The notes under the pieces are model-generated. The model made no database searches. It was not told the origin of the DNA and saw only the letters and a list, made by a program, of their open reading frames with translations. This document shows, one piece after another, positions 8,645-16,055 of a stretch of DNA of 47,598 nt (position 1 is its first letter; every line of letters starts with the position of its first letter). The stretch is from JANMDR01 sp031376425 (GTDB taxonomy: Bacteria; Pseudomonadota; Gammaproteobacteria; Burkholderiales; Usitatibacteraceae): positions 1 to 47,598 of the forward strand of contig JANMDR010000084.1 of NCBI GenBank assembly GCA_031376425.1, read 5' to 3'. A program made the translations under genes and the position numbers.

Positions 8645-9432
8645 TGAAGCGAAAAGTGGAACCCAAAGCCCCGTATCTGTTGGCAGTACAAGGTGTGTGC
8701 TTGGCGCACGCGGGATGCGCACCGTTTGTGCGTGAAGTATCTTTTACGCTGAATGCTGGCGAATCACTAGTCATTTTAGGCCCAAACGGCAGCGGCAAAA
8801 CCACTTTACTGCGCACCTTACTAGGCTTGATGCCAGCGGCTGCAGGCAGCATCACTTTTGGTCAGGATGGGCGTGAAACAACAGACAGTATTTGCGCCTA
8901 CGTACCGCAACATAGCGCCCCCTTCAGTGGCTTTAGCGCGGTGCAAGTAATACAAATGGGTCTAATGGCGCGGCAACCGTGGCATGCACAGCCAGGTGCG
9001 CGTGAACTTGCACTAGCGCTCAATGCCCTGCAGACACTGGGCATTAACGCTTTGGCGGATGCCGATTTTTCAACCCTCTCCGGCGGCGAGCAACAGCTAG
9101 TGCTAATTGCGAGAGCATTGGCAATGAACGCCCGCATCATCATGTTAGATGAACCCGCAGCAAGTCTTGATTTAGCCAATCAAGCAGCACTGATGGCGCT
9201 GTGTACGCGCCTAAAACAAGGCGGCGTAGCCCTTATTTTGACAACCCATAACCCCCAACACGCATTGGCCTTAGGTGTAGAAAGCCGCGATCAGACGTTA
9301 ACAATGAGTCGTGTTGGTGCCGTGACGGTAGGCGCTACCATTGATGTGTGCAACAGTGCGCAACTGAGCGCATTGTATGGGGTGGAAGTAGAAGTGGCGC
9401 AGCTAGTAAAGCGTTGGGTGGTGGTGGCTTAA
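8644..9432 (+). CDS. ABC transporter ATP-binding protein (FecE/BtuD type)
   Basis: 262-aa ATPase partner of the preceding FecCD permease. It shows Walker A GPNGSGKTT, the signature LSGGEQQ, Walker B IIMLDEP and an H-loop TTHNPQH, all intact. It starts at ATG 8644 inside the permease stop codon, so the two are surely co-translated. It is the last gene of the rightward run that begins with surE; a GC-rich hairpin follows at 9479-9498. Confidence 0.93.
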   Translation: MKRKVEPKAPYLLAVQGVCLAHAGCAPFVREVSFTLNAGESLVILGPNGSGKTTLLRTLLGLMPAAAGSITFGQDGRETTDSICAYVPQHSAPFSGFSAVQVIQMGLMARQPWHAQPGARELALALNALQTLGINALADADFSTLSGGEQQLVLIARALAMNARIIMLDEPAASLDLANQAALMALCTRLKQGGVALILTTHNPQHALALGVESRDQTLTMSRVGAVTVGATIDVCNSAQLSALYGVEVEVAQLVKRWVVVA

Positions 9433-9450
9433 TGCTATTTCTAATTTAAG

Positions 9451-9467
9451 AGCGCGGATCATTTACC
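9451..9467. repeat. 17-bp direct repeat, left copy flanking the VOC gene
   Basis: AGCGCGGATCATTTACC here and AGCGCGGATCATTTGCC at 10230-10246 differ at one base. They lie about 780 bp apart on either side of the VOC gene, so they could mark the ends of an inserted segment. Two short copies alone do not prove that. Confidence 0.5.
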
Positions 9468-9478
9468 ATCGATGGCTC

Positions 9479-9498
9479 GGGCGCAATGAAATGCGCCC
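9479..9498. terminator. GC-rich hairpin between convergent genes
   Basis: A perfect 7-bp stem (GGGCGCA/TGCGCCC) with the loop ATGAAA lies between the ends of the rightward ABC operon and the leftward VOC gene. No T-run follows on either strand, so rho-independent function is uncertain. Confidence 0.4.
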
Positions 9499-9552
9499 CG
9501 CCCTTGCATTGCCCCACGCTTTACAGAACCATGGGGTATTCACTGAAAGCTG

Positions 9553-10038
9553 CTAACGCTTTGGGTGCGGCACATGTTGATCGAACATCAGGGGGTTGCC
9601 ATCGGGGTCGGTGATGATGAAGTGAGCTGGCCCTGCCTTCGTTTCATCGGCTTCGGTGGCTATCTTTAGACCGCGCGCCTTTAAGGTACGCTGTAGGTCG
9701 CGCACATCCTGAAAATCCGTCAACGTTTGTTTGTCCTTTGTCCAGCCGGGATTGAAGGTCATGATGTTTTTGTCAAACATCCCCTGAAACAGGCCGATGG
9801 TCACAGCGCCGTTTTGGAGGACAATCCAATTCTGTTCCAGCTTACCGCCGACGACCTTGAAATCGAGCTTCTCGTAGAAGGCTTTGGATGCCTTGATGTC
9901 CTTGACGGCAAGGCTGACGGAAAAGTTGCCGAGTTCTAATGGCTTTTTTTCCACGGTTTGCGAAGACCAAGCGGTAGTCACACCGATAATGGCGGTCAAT
10001 GCCAGCGCGCCAACGCTTGAGACGATGCGTGTTTTCAT
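9553..10038 (-). CDS. exported VOC-family (glyoxalase/bleomycin-resistance-like) protein
   Basis: 161 aa from ATG 10038, chosen because AAGGAG lies about 9 nt upstream; a further upstream ATG at 10086 lacks this. An N-terminal signal peptide (MKTRIVSSVGALALTAI, then AWS) precedes a single VOC domain. That domain begins NFSVSLAVKDIKASKAFYEK and ends with GPAHFIITDPDGNPLMFDQH. Export is unusual for VOC proteins, most of which are cytoplasmic metalloenzymes or drug binders. It is divergent from the AraC-GyrI regulator and bracketed by 17-bp direct repeats. The substrate is unknown. Confidence 0.85.
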   Translation of the reverse strand: MKTRIVSSVGALALTAIIGVTTAWSSQTVEKKPLELGNFSVSLAVKDIKASKAFYEKLDFKVVGGKLEQNWIVLQNGAVTIGLFQGMFDKNIMTFNPGWTKDKQTLTDFQDVRDLQRTLKARGLKIATEADETKAGPAHFIITDPDGNPLMFDQHVPHPKR

Positions 10039-10229
10039 GCAGATGCTCCTTCGGAAGAGGGGGTAATGAGTGGTTTGGAAATGCAAGCATGCCAGGGTCT
10101 TAATATGCCAGAATGCTGCGAAAGCAACTTGCCAAATCTTGCTTTTTCTATTTTTATAGCGCGATGGTAATTGTTACTGCCACAACTTCGTTTCTCTCTG
10201 GCGAAAGGTTTCATTTCTTCTTCTATTGA

Positions 10230-10246
10230 AGCGCGGATCATTTGCC
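10230..10246. repeat. 17-bp direct repeat, right copy flanking the VOC gene
   Basis: Partner of the element at 9451-9467, with one mismatch. It lies in the VOC-AraC divergent intergenic region, about 90 nt before the AraC-type start. Confidence 0.5.
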
Positions 10247-10334
10247 TTGCGCACCGGCGTTACATTAGCTAATTTTTTTCGTTCATGTATTATTGAATTG
10301 GAAATCCTTGGGAAAAAACCAGTACCGCGAAAAT

Positions 10335-11246
10335 ATGCAAGAAATCCATCAACATCCCGTCGATTACGTCGAGCGCGTTAACCGCGCCATTGACCACATC
10401 ATGCGTAATCTCGCGCGGCCTATGCGGCTAGAAGAGATTGCGGCAGCAGCTTGCTTCTCACCTTTTCACTTTCATCGTGTCTTCAAAGCGCTGTTGGGTG
10501 AGACGCTGAACCAGTTCATCAAGCGGCAGAGGCTGCAGCGGGCGCTATACATTATGTCTCACGCCCCTAAGCGCACGCTGACGGACGTGGCGCTTGACTG
10601 TGGCTTTTCGTCCTCCTCCGATTTTTCGCGCAGCTTCAAGCAACACTATGGCGCGGCCCCTAGGGTGTTTGATCTCAATAGTTTCCGAAACACCCGACGT
10701 GAGGCGTTCGAGCGAACCTTGTTGAATCCGGAGGGATTGCCGCTGCTCAAGGCTCTGCCAGCGGGCGAGAACCCTGATGGCTTTGTGGTGACCTTGCGCG
10801 ACTTGCCCGCGCGTACGGTTGCCTACATACGCGTCCTCGACCCCTATCGTGAGGGTGTAGCGCAGGCCGCCTGCGAACGGCTGCTGGCGTGGGCAATCGC
10901 GCGCGGTATTGCGGACGGTCAGTGGCTCGGCTTTATGTGGGAGGAGCCGGAAATTGTCGCCCTCGCGGATTGTCGTTACGACGTTGCGCTGGTCGTTGAT
11001 GCGGTTGAACCAGCGGGCGAAATTGGCCGCTTCGATTTTCCGCCAATGCGCGTGGCCGAGGTGGTCGTGCGCGGCGATATTGCGCTTGAGGCGCGCGCAC
11101 TCGATTGGCTCTATAAAACGTGGCTGCCGCGCAGCGGTTTTGTACCCGACGATCAACCCGCCTTCGAAGCCTGGATTGGCAGGCCATTCGCACACGGCAA
11201 TAGCTATTTTGAGATCGCCTGTCAACTCCCCGTTAAGCCCGCTTGA
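10335..11246 (+). CDS. AraC-family regulator with C-terminal GyrI-like ligand-binding domain
   Basis: 303 aa from ATG 10335; a TTG at 10293 would add 14 residues, and neither start has a clear ribosome binding site. Two helix-turn-helix motifs of the AraC DNA-binding domain occupy the N-terminus (MRLEEIAAAACFSPFHFHRV and LTDVALDCGFSSSSDFSRSF). A GyrI-like domain follows (VTLRDLPARTVAYIR and, near the end, GNSYFEIACQLP). This architecture resembles Rob/SoxS-type sensors of hydrophobic drugs. The coding region is clearly more GC-rich than its neighbours, suggesting recent transfer. The divergent VOC gene is the obvious candidate target. Confidence 0.92.
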   Translation: MQEIHQHPVDYVERVNRAIDHIMRNLARPMRLEEIAAAACFSPFHFHRVFKALLGETLNQFIKRQRLQRALYIMSHAPKRTLTDVALDCGFSSSSDFSRSFKQHYGAAPRVFDLNSFRNTRREAFERTLLNPEGLPLLKALPAGENPDGFVVTLRDLPARTVAYIRVLDPYREGVAQAACERLLAWAIARGIADGQWLGFMWEEPEIVALADCRYDVALVVDAVEPAGEIGRFDFPPMRVAEVVVRGDIALEARALDWLYKTWLPRSGFVPDDQPAFEAWIGRPFAHGNSYFEIACQLPVKPA

Positions 11247-11757
11247 ATTGGTGGTGCGTGTGGAGGCATCGTATAGCTCGCCCCCGACCAACTGCGACGC
11301 ACGTACGAGCTTTGGATAAGCCGCGCGAGTCTTGGTTGCCGCCGTTTCCGCTCGCCAAACGATACGAGCACGATCGTGAAGCCGCGGGGCGAACTGAATA
11401 GTAGTATGAGGCATGAACGACAAGTCGCAACCAATTGCGGTCATTAATTGCGGTCATTTGCAATGCAGATACCAGCCCACACCCAAAGTGCAGCCGCCAT
11501 TGTAGGGGCTTATTGTATTCGCCCTCGTCGTGCTGGCACGAACGCATGTATCTTGTGATCGACATTGCATAACAACGATTGGAATCCACGCACGGCTGTC
11601 ATATTTTCACCGGCTAGACGGCATGCTGAGACAAAGACCATAGCCGCTAAGCAAAATTGCAGGCCGGAAGATTTGTTCGACCACTCAGATCGGCCTGATT
11701 TCAAATGTTAGTGGAATCTGCATAGCGTATTTTCCGAAAAAGTGTACAATATTTGGT
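11247..11757. other. gene-poor 511-nt stretch with a dispersed-repeat copy
   Basis: No supported gene. The left part continues the GC-rich composition of the AraC gene. Its minus strand is open for about 65 codons (reading from 11444), which could be a gene fragment, but I do not recognise it. A GTAGGGGC-type repeat occupies 11501-11539. Just before the antitoxin, TACAAT at 11745-11750 is a possible -10 for the toxin-antitoxin operon. Confidence 0.4.
11501..11539. repeat. GTAGGGGC...GCCC dispersed repeat, copy 1
   Basis: A 39-bp element beginning TGTAGGGGCTTATTGTATTC matches 23302-23340 at 34 of 39 positions. The family core is a short hairpin, GGGGC(G)-loop-(C)GCCC. Confidence 0.65.
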
Positions 11758-11991
11758 ATGAATACTATTTCAATTGCCGACATTCTTGAGCTTCCGGTGC
11801 AGGAGCGTATCCGTCTCGTTGAGCTTATCTGGGACAGCGTTGCAGCTATTCCCGAAGCTGTGAAAATTTCGCCTGTGCTAAAAGCCGAACTTGAGGCACG
11901 CTTGGCGGAGTTCGAGGCAAACCCAGAAGCTGGCTATTCTTGGGATCAGGTGAAATCACACCTTAAAGATGGCTCGTGGCGTTCCACCTGA
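11758..11991 (+). CDS. addiction-module antitoxin (Unstab_antitox/CHP02574 family)
   Basis: 77-aa acidic small protein with the typical opening IADILELPVQERIRLVELIW and a C-terminal WDQVKSHL segment, matching the putative addiction-module component family that pairs with RelE/ParE toxins. It would neutralise the toxin and repress the operon. Its 3' end overlaps the toxin gene by 16 nt. Confidence 0.85.
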   Translation: MNTISIADILELPVQERIRLVELIWDSVAAIPEAVKISPVLKAELEARLAEFEANPEAGYSWDQVKSHLKDGSWRST

Positions 11992-12272
11992 AATTTTCTA
12001 CGCGAGCGATGCAAGAAATAGGCGAGGCGCAAGCGTGGTATGAATTGCAGAGTCGCGGCCTCGGCGAAGAATTTCTCGCCGCAATGGAGTTACAGCTAAA
12101 GCGGCTAGAACAAGCGCCACTGATTTATGCCGAGGTAATTCCCGATGTTCGCCGGTCTCTTCTTCCCCGATTCCCTTACGGTTTGTTTTATGTAGTGCGC
12201 GGAAATCTCATACATATTTTGGCTGTGCTGCATAATGCCCGCAATCCGCGTCGTTGGCCCAAAGATCGCTAA
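11976..12272 (+). CDS. RelE/ParE-family toxin
   Basis: 98-aa basic protein starting at GTG 11976 inside the antitoxin gene. The pattern FSTRAMQEIGEAQAWYEL, then RRSLLPRFPYGLFYVV and HNARNPRRW, is typical of RelE/ParE toxins that pair with CHP02574 antitoxins. RelE members cleave mRNA at the ribosome and ParE members poison gyrase; sequence alone does not decide which applies. The gene appears intact. Confidence 0.85.
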   Translation: MAFHLKFSTRAMQEIGEAQAWYELQSRGLGEEFLAAMELQLKRLEQAPLIYAEVIPDVRRSLLPRFPYGLFYVVRGNLIHILAVLHNARNPRRWPKDR

Positions 12273-12276
12273 CCTT

Positions 12277-12441
12277 GCAAAGTCAATTTTCTTCGACGAT
12301 TTTGGCGTTCAGTTCTTCGATGACGAGCATTCATCTGATGAAGAAAGTTTGCTGATGCTCGGCATGAGTTCAAGCACGAAGCTGCTCATCGTCTGCCATT
12401 GTGAGCGGGACCACAGTCTTAGAGAAGTTCGCGCCCGCAAA
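12277..12441 (+). pseudogene. remnant of a BrnT-type toxin gene
   Basis: An open segment encodes about 55 residues that look like the middle and end of BrnT: AKSIFFDDFGVQFFDDEHS, then LLMLGMSSSTKLLIVCHCER and VRARK. BrnT families have SVFxDxFG..FxDxxHS, LGxS, LIVCHxxR and IISARKA at these places. The first 20 or so residues (the WDxxKxxxNxxKHG region) are absent, the ISAR motif is altered, and no BrnA antitoxin follows. It sits directly after an intact toxin-antitoxin pair. I infer a decayed second module; the remaining 12442-12622 holds nothing I recognise. Confidence 0.6.
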
Positions 12442-12622
12442 GTCAAGTTCGCGATGCATCGCATGTACCAGTTCTCCGACTTCCACGTCCCTGCGGTTCG
12501 GATTGTCGATGGTCACCCCCAACACCGACGGTGTGTGTTCACCAATACGATTTAATAATTGATCCTGTGCGTTTATCCACCGACTACGGACGGGAATGAA
12601 GCGCCGTTGCGTACCACAGCAT

Positions 12623-13474
12623 CTACTGAATATTATAAGTAAGCATGATAGGCGTACCACCACGCTTTATCTCGGCGCGTACTTGCGGGGTGGTGGCGAA
12701 CTGTTGATATAGCCTTGCCATATCACCTGGGCCGGTAATTGGCGTGCCGTTGATGCTGGTAATTACGTCACCGGAGCGCAAGCCTAATTTTTCCGATAAA
12801 GACCCTGCGGGCGCTTCTTCAACGCGTACGCCGCTGCCATTGCTGTTTACGCCTACCCGCCCTAAAACGCCCAATTGACGCGGATCTTGGAGTGAGCTAT
12901 TGAGTTCTTGACGCGATAGGGAGTAATTATTATTGGCGCTGCTATTGACGCTTAGGCGAAAATTAGTTGCACTGCTTGAAGTGCTTGCCGCCGCTGCATT
13001 CGTGGGGTTAACGATGCCGGATTTATTGCCGCGTACGGAAAGCATTACCCGTTCGTTTACACCACTTCGGGTAAGCACAATATAATCCGCACCCACTTCG
13101 CTCAGCTTCAATCCGGCTTCTATTTCATCGCCGATTAGTATTGGTTTATCTTTACCGCCTAAGCTTATAATCGCCGCCGAAAGCGTGGTGCCGTTGACTG
13201 CGAATACGCCTTTTAAGATAACTGCACTGGTGCTGGCAGCGGGCTTTGCTGCCGTTGCCGCAGGTGTTGCTACGGCATTACCAAAATGGCTGTAAGCGGC
13301 CGTAATATCGGTGTTTACCGCCGTTGGTGAATCCATGCTAATACTGGCAACGCGCGGTTTGATAAGCTGCATCAGGCTGTAGGCAATGGTTAAGCCCAGC
13401 ACGATAGCCATCACCGCTGTGCTTGCGGTGGCTAAGGTTTGGAGGCTTTTGTGTTGCGGTGTGGTGGCGGTCAT
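12623..13474 (-). CDS. gspC: type II secretion system inner-membrane protein GspC
   Basis: 283 aa: a short cytoplasmic N-terminus, one membrane helix (about residues 15-38), a homology-region domain (ILKGVFAVNGTTLSAAIIS, then PILIGDEIEAGLKLSEV) and a C-terminal PDZ domain (VRVEEAPAGSLSEKLGLRSG, then DVITSINGTPI). GspC links the outer-membrane secretin GspD to the inner-membrane platform and helps select substrates. No other gsp gene is in the window, so this is a detached gspC. Its start overlaps the stop of the solute-binding protein gene (ATGA). TAG ends the frame at 12623. Confidence 0.88.
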   Translation of the reverse strand: MTATTPQHKSLQTLATASTAVMAIVLGLTIAYSLMQLIKPRVASISMDSPTAVNTDITAAYSHFGNAVATPAATAAKPAASTSAVILKGVFAVNGTTLSAAIISLGGKDKPILIGDEIEAGLKLSEVGADYIVLTRSGVNERVMLSVRGNKSGIVNPTNAAAASTSSSATNFRLSVNSSANNNYSLSRQELNSSLQDPRQLGVLGRVGVNSNGSGVRVEEAPAGSLSEKLGLRSGDVITSINGTPITGPGDMARLYQQFATTPQVRAEIKRGGTPIMLTYNIQ

Positions 13475-15345
13475 TTACGTTGTGACGCGGTTAGTTTTGC
13501 AAGGTCAATATCAAGATAGCGGAAGGCATCATGGGCGAAAGGGTGCTTTTTCATCCCCAGCAACCACGGGTGAATCAAAATGGTGCCACGTTTCAAGGTA
13601 TTCACGCGCCACGGGTTATACACCCAAATTAGGCGCACCATTTTTGAATAAATTGCAGTGCGTGCGGGTGAATCTGGCATAGACAATATTTGTTGGTACA
13701 TGGCATCAAATTCGGGGAGGGAGAACATGCTGTAATTGGCACCACCAATTGATTTAGTGGTAAACAATTGCAGGAAGTTTTCCCCATCAGGATAATCCGC
13801 AATCCAGCCATAGGTAAACATGGGCATTTTGCCAAGCTGGGCGATTTTACGCAATTGCGGTAGGGCTTCTACTTTTTTAAACGTCATGCGAATACCGATA
13901 TCGCGCATGGCGCGTTGCCATAGTTCATTGCGGCTTTTTGCACGTTGATCCGGTGTTGAGGCGTGGTCAATCACTAAAGGTTGGCCGTTGGGTAGTTCGC
14001 GATAACCATCGCCATCAATATCTTTATAGCCATACATATCGAGCAGCGCTTTGGCGCGCGCGGGGTCATATTGCAGGGTGGGCGATTGCTCCCGCACAAA
14101 ACCCACCATGCCTTCGGCAATGGGGGAATGGGCTTTGAGCGCCTGATTTTTTTCGACAATGCGAATTTCTTCTTCAACTGGATAGCCAAGCGACATGGCG
14201 CGGCGCAGCGCTATTTTTTCAGCCGTGTAGCCACCAATCACCGGATCATTCATATTGAAAGTAGTGTAAGTAAGCCAAGCCACTTCATCTGGCCGTGCGG
14301 TGATGCCAAGCTCAACATACCGCCGTGCTAGTTTACCGCCGGGCATGGCAATATCGGCAAACGGTGTGGGCAGGGGGCGTAAATAATCAAACTCATTATT
14401 CAAAAACGCAATCCAGCGCGGCTGCTCTTCTTCTATCACGCTAATTTCAATGCGCTGCACGAGCGGCAGGCGCTTACCCTGCAAATGCTTAACAATAGCC
14501 GCGTCCACCGGCTCTGTGGAGCCAGCAGTCTGAAAGTAATCCTCACGATAAGTGGGGCTAGCCGTCAGCACAATGCGGGAAGAACGCCGCCATTCTTTAA
14601 GCACATAAGCACCCGTACCCACGGGATGCTCATTAACAGCAATGCCGTACTTTTCTACTACTTCACGCGCCACGGCGGAGGTAGCTGGCATGGCTAAAAT
14701 ATAGCTTAGGCTATAGTCAGGTTCCTTTAAGCGAATAATTAAGGTTTCATCATCGGCCGCTTCCAAGCCCACAAACGCGCGATCGTAATCAAATTTATTC
14801 GTTGTCTTTGCCTCAGCTACGAGGGCATCGGCACCTTGTAATTTATTGTCGAATAAAAATTGCCACTGCGCTTTTAGCGCCGGATCAAGCAGGCGCTTTA
14901 GACTATAAACATAATCCCGTGCACTTAAAAAACGTGGCTTGCCATTGAATGCGGGATGATCTGAGAAGCGAATGCCCGACTTAATTTTGATGGTGTAAAT
15001 GCGGCCATCCGCACTTATTTGCGGCATGGCTGCTGCCGTGCGCGGCTGTAGCAGAGCAGGGCGGGCAAGGTGATCATATTGCAGCAGGGGATCAAAAATG
15101 CTATCGCACAAGGTGCCGGTAAATTCACTGGATTCCACCGCACAATCAAAACCATTTTCAGAAGACTGCATGGCGATGCGCACTACTTTTTGTGGTGCTG
15201 GTGGCTGTTGTGGTGGAGTTTGCGCTAGCGCTGCAAAGCCTAAACTTAAACAAAAAATACCACATGCTTGGAATAGCACAATATTCGGGCACCTTAATAT
15301 CTGCTTTAAGATGCCTTGCCCAGTGCTTTTAGGCAGCAATTTCAA
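13471..15345 (-). CDS. family 5 extracellular solute-binding protein (peptide/nickel type)
   Basis: 624-aa SBP_bac_5 protein. It has an N-terminal signal peptide (about residues 15-42, ending AALAQ). Family hallmarks are IFDPLLQYDH, YTIKIKSGIRFSDH and ARDYVYSLKRLLDP, with a C-terminal DYPDGENFLQLF. It is longer than average for the family. These periplasmic proteins deliver oligopeptides or similar ligands to ABC permeases, none of which is nearby. The start is TTG 15345, inside the stop of the upstream SnoaL-like gene (TTGA); another TTG lies two codons on. The product may act with a distant permease or as a sensor. Confidence 0.85.
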   Translation of the reverse strand: MKLLPKSTGQGILKQILRCPNIVLFQACGIFCLSLGFAALAQTPPQQPPAPQKVVRIAMQSSENGFDCAVESSEFTGTLCDSIFDPLLQYDHLARPALLQPRTAAAMPQISADGRIYTIKIKSGIRFSDHPAFNGKPRFLSARDYVYSLKRLLDPALKAQWQFLFDNKLQGADALVAEAKTTNKFDYDRAFVGLEAADDETLIIRLKEPDYSLSYILAMPATSAVAREVVEKYGIAVNEHPVGTGAYVLKEWRRSSRIVLTASPTYREDYFQTAGSTEPVDAAIVKHLQGKRLPLVQRIEISVIEEEQPRWIAFLNNEFDYLRPLPTPFADIAMPGGKLARRYVELGITARPDEVAWLTYTTFNMNDPVIGGYTAEKIALRRAMSLGYPVEEEIRIVEKNQALKAHSPIAEGMVGFVREQSPTLQYDPARAKALLDMYGYKDIDGDGYRELPNGQPLVIDHASTPDQRAKSRNELWQRAMRDIGIRMTFKKVEALPQLRKIAQLGKMPMFTYGWIADYPDGENFLQLFTTKSIGGANYSMFSLPEFDAMYQQILSMPDSPARTAIYSKMVRLIWVYNPWRVNTLKRGTILIHPWLLGMKKHPFAHDAFRYLDIDLAKLTASQRK

Positions 15346-15776
15346 TGCAAAATCCGTGCAGTGCCTTGCTCTACCGCGCTCGTCCCATCGGGGGAAATAC
15401 TCGCATGGTGGATCAAAAGACGCCAGCCTTGCGGGGTAAGGGTGTACACATTTGTAGAAAGTAGTGGGCGTGGTCGCTCATCGGGTGAATCGCGATGGGT
15501 GATGGTTTCATACACGCAATGAATTGCCAAGGTTTGCCCGTGATGACGGCGTAAATCGGTGATATCAAAATGCAAATTCGGCCCATGGCTAAAAATTTCC
15601 GCAAAACTAGCGCTAATTGCATCAAAACCCGCTAAACGCGGACCGTTCGGATGAATGCACACGGTATCTTTGTCAATAGCCCAAACCGTCATCATGGCCG
15701 CTAAATCAGCGCGTTCAAAGGCATCATAGAAGGCCGCTTCGGCATCTTCAGGTGTAGCAAAAAGTTTTTTCTTCAT
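15342..15776 (-). CDS. SnoaL/NTF2-like domain protein
   Basis: 144-aa cone-fold protein of the SnoaL/DUF4440-like group. Features are AFERADLAAMMTVWAIDKD, CIHPNGPRLAGFDAI and a C-terminal STNVYTLTPQGWRLLIHHAS. Such proteins bind small hydrophobic ligands or act as isomerases/hydrolases, but many are uncharacterised. It is the first gene of an overlapping three-gene operon with the solute-binding protein and gspC. It starts at ATG 15776 with no strong ribosome binding site. Confidence 0.8.
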   Translation of the reverse strand: MKKKLFATPEDAEAAFYDAFERADLAAMMTVWAIDKDTVCIHPNGPRLAGFDAISASFAEIFSHGPNLHFDITDLRRHHGQTLAIHCVYETITHRDSPDERPRPLLSTNVYTLTPQGWRLLIHHASISPDGTSAVEQGTARILH

Positions 15777-15870
15777 AGGGTGTAATGATACACCGAGCAG
15801 TAAAGTACAAAAAAACCATAGAGAAAATACCGAATTTATGGGTGACGGATATTTTAAATGGTAAGCGCGG

Positions 15871-15929
15871 TTGATAGTTTTTTAAATTTATTTTGATAAT
15901 TGCAAATAATATTTGTTTGTTTATATAAA
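15871..15929 (+). promoter_or_regulatory. candidate sigma70 promoters for the phospholipase-like operon
   Basis: In a strongly AT-rich 279-nt gap, TTGATA (15871-15876) is followed after 18 nt by GATAAT (15895-15900). A second set, TTGCAA (15900-15905) with TATAAA (15924-15929), overlaps it. Either would leave a leader of about 120-150 nt before the start at 16056. This rests on pattern alone. Confidence 0.35.
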
Positions 15930-16055
15930 TAATTGTGTAAACTCAATTTTTTGGTAGATTTGATTCGGTATGTTGATGGTTAGTTATTGTTTAAATATAA
16001 TAATTTGTATTAGTCTCAATTTTGTATTTCAAAATTTTTAATGGGAGCTAGGCAA

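Noticed and set aside
10545..11444. 299-codon open frame opposite the AraC-type gene
   Set aside because: High GC content keeps the antisense frame open. The AraC and GyrI motifs on the plus strand are unambiguous. The last 65 codons past the AraC stop were kept only as a note.
12442..12622. BrnA antitoxin after the BrnT remnant
   Set aside because: No BrnA-like pattern is found in any frame; the only open frames are short and unrecognised.
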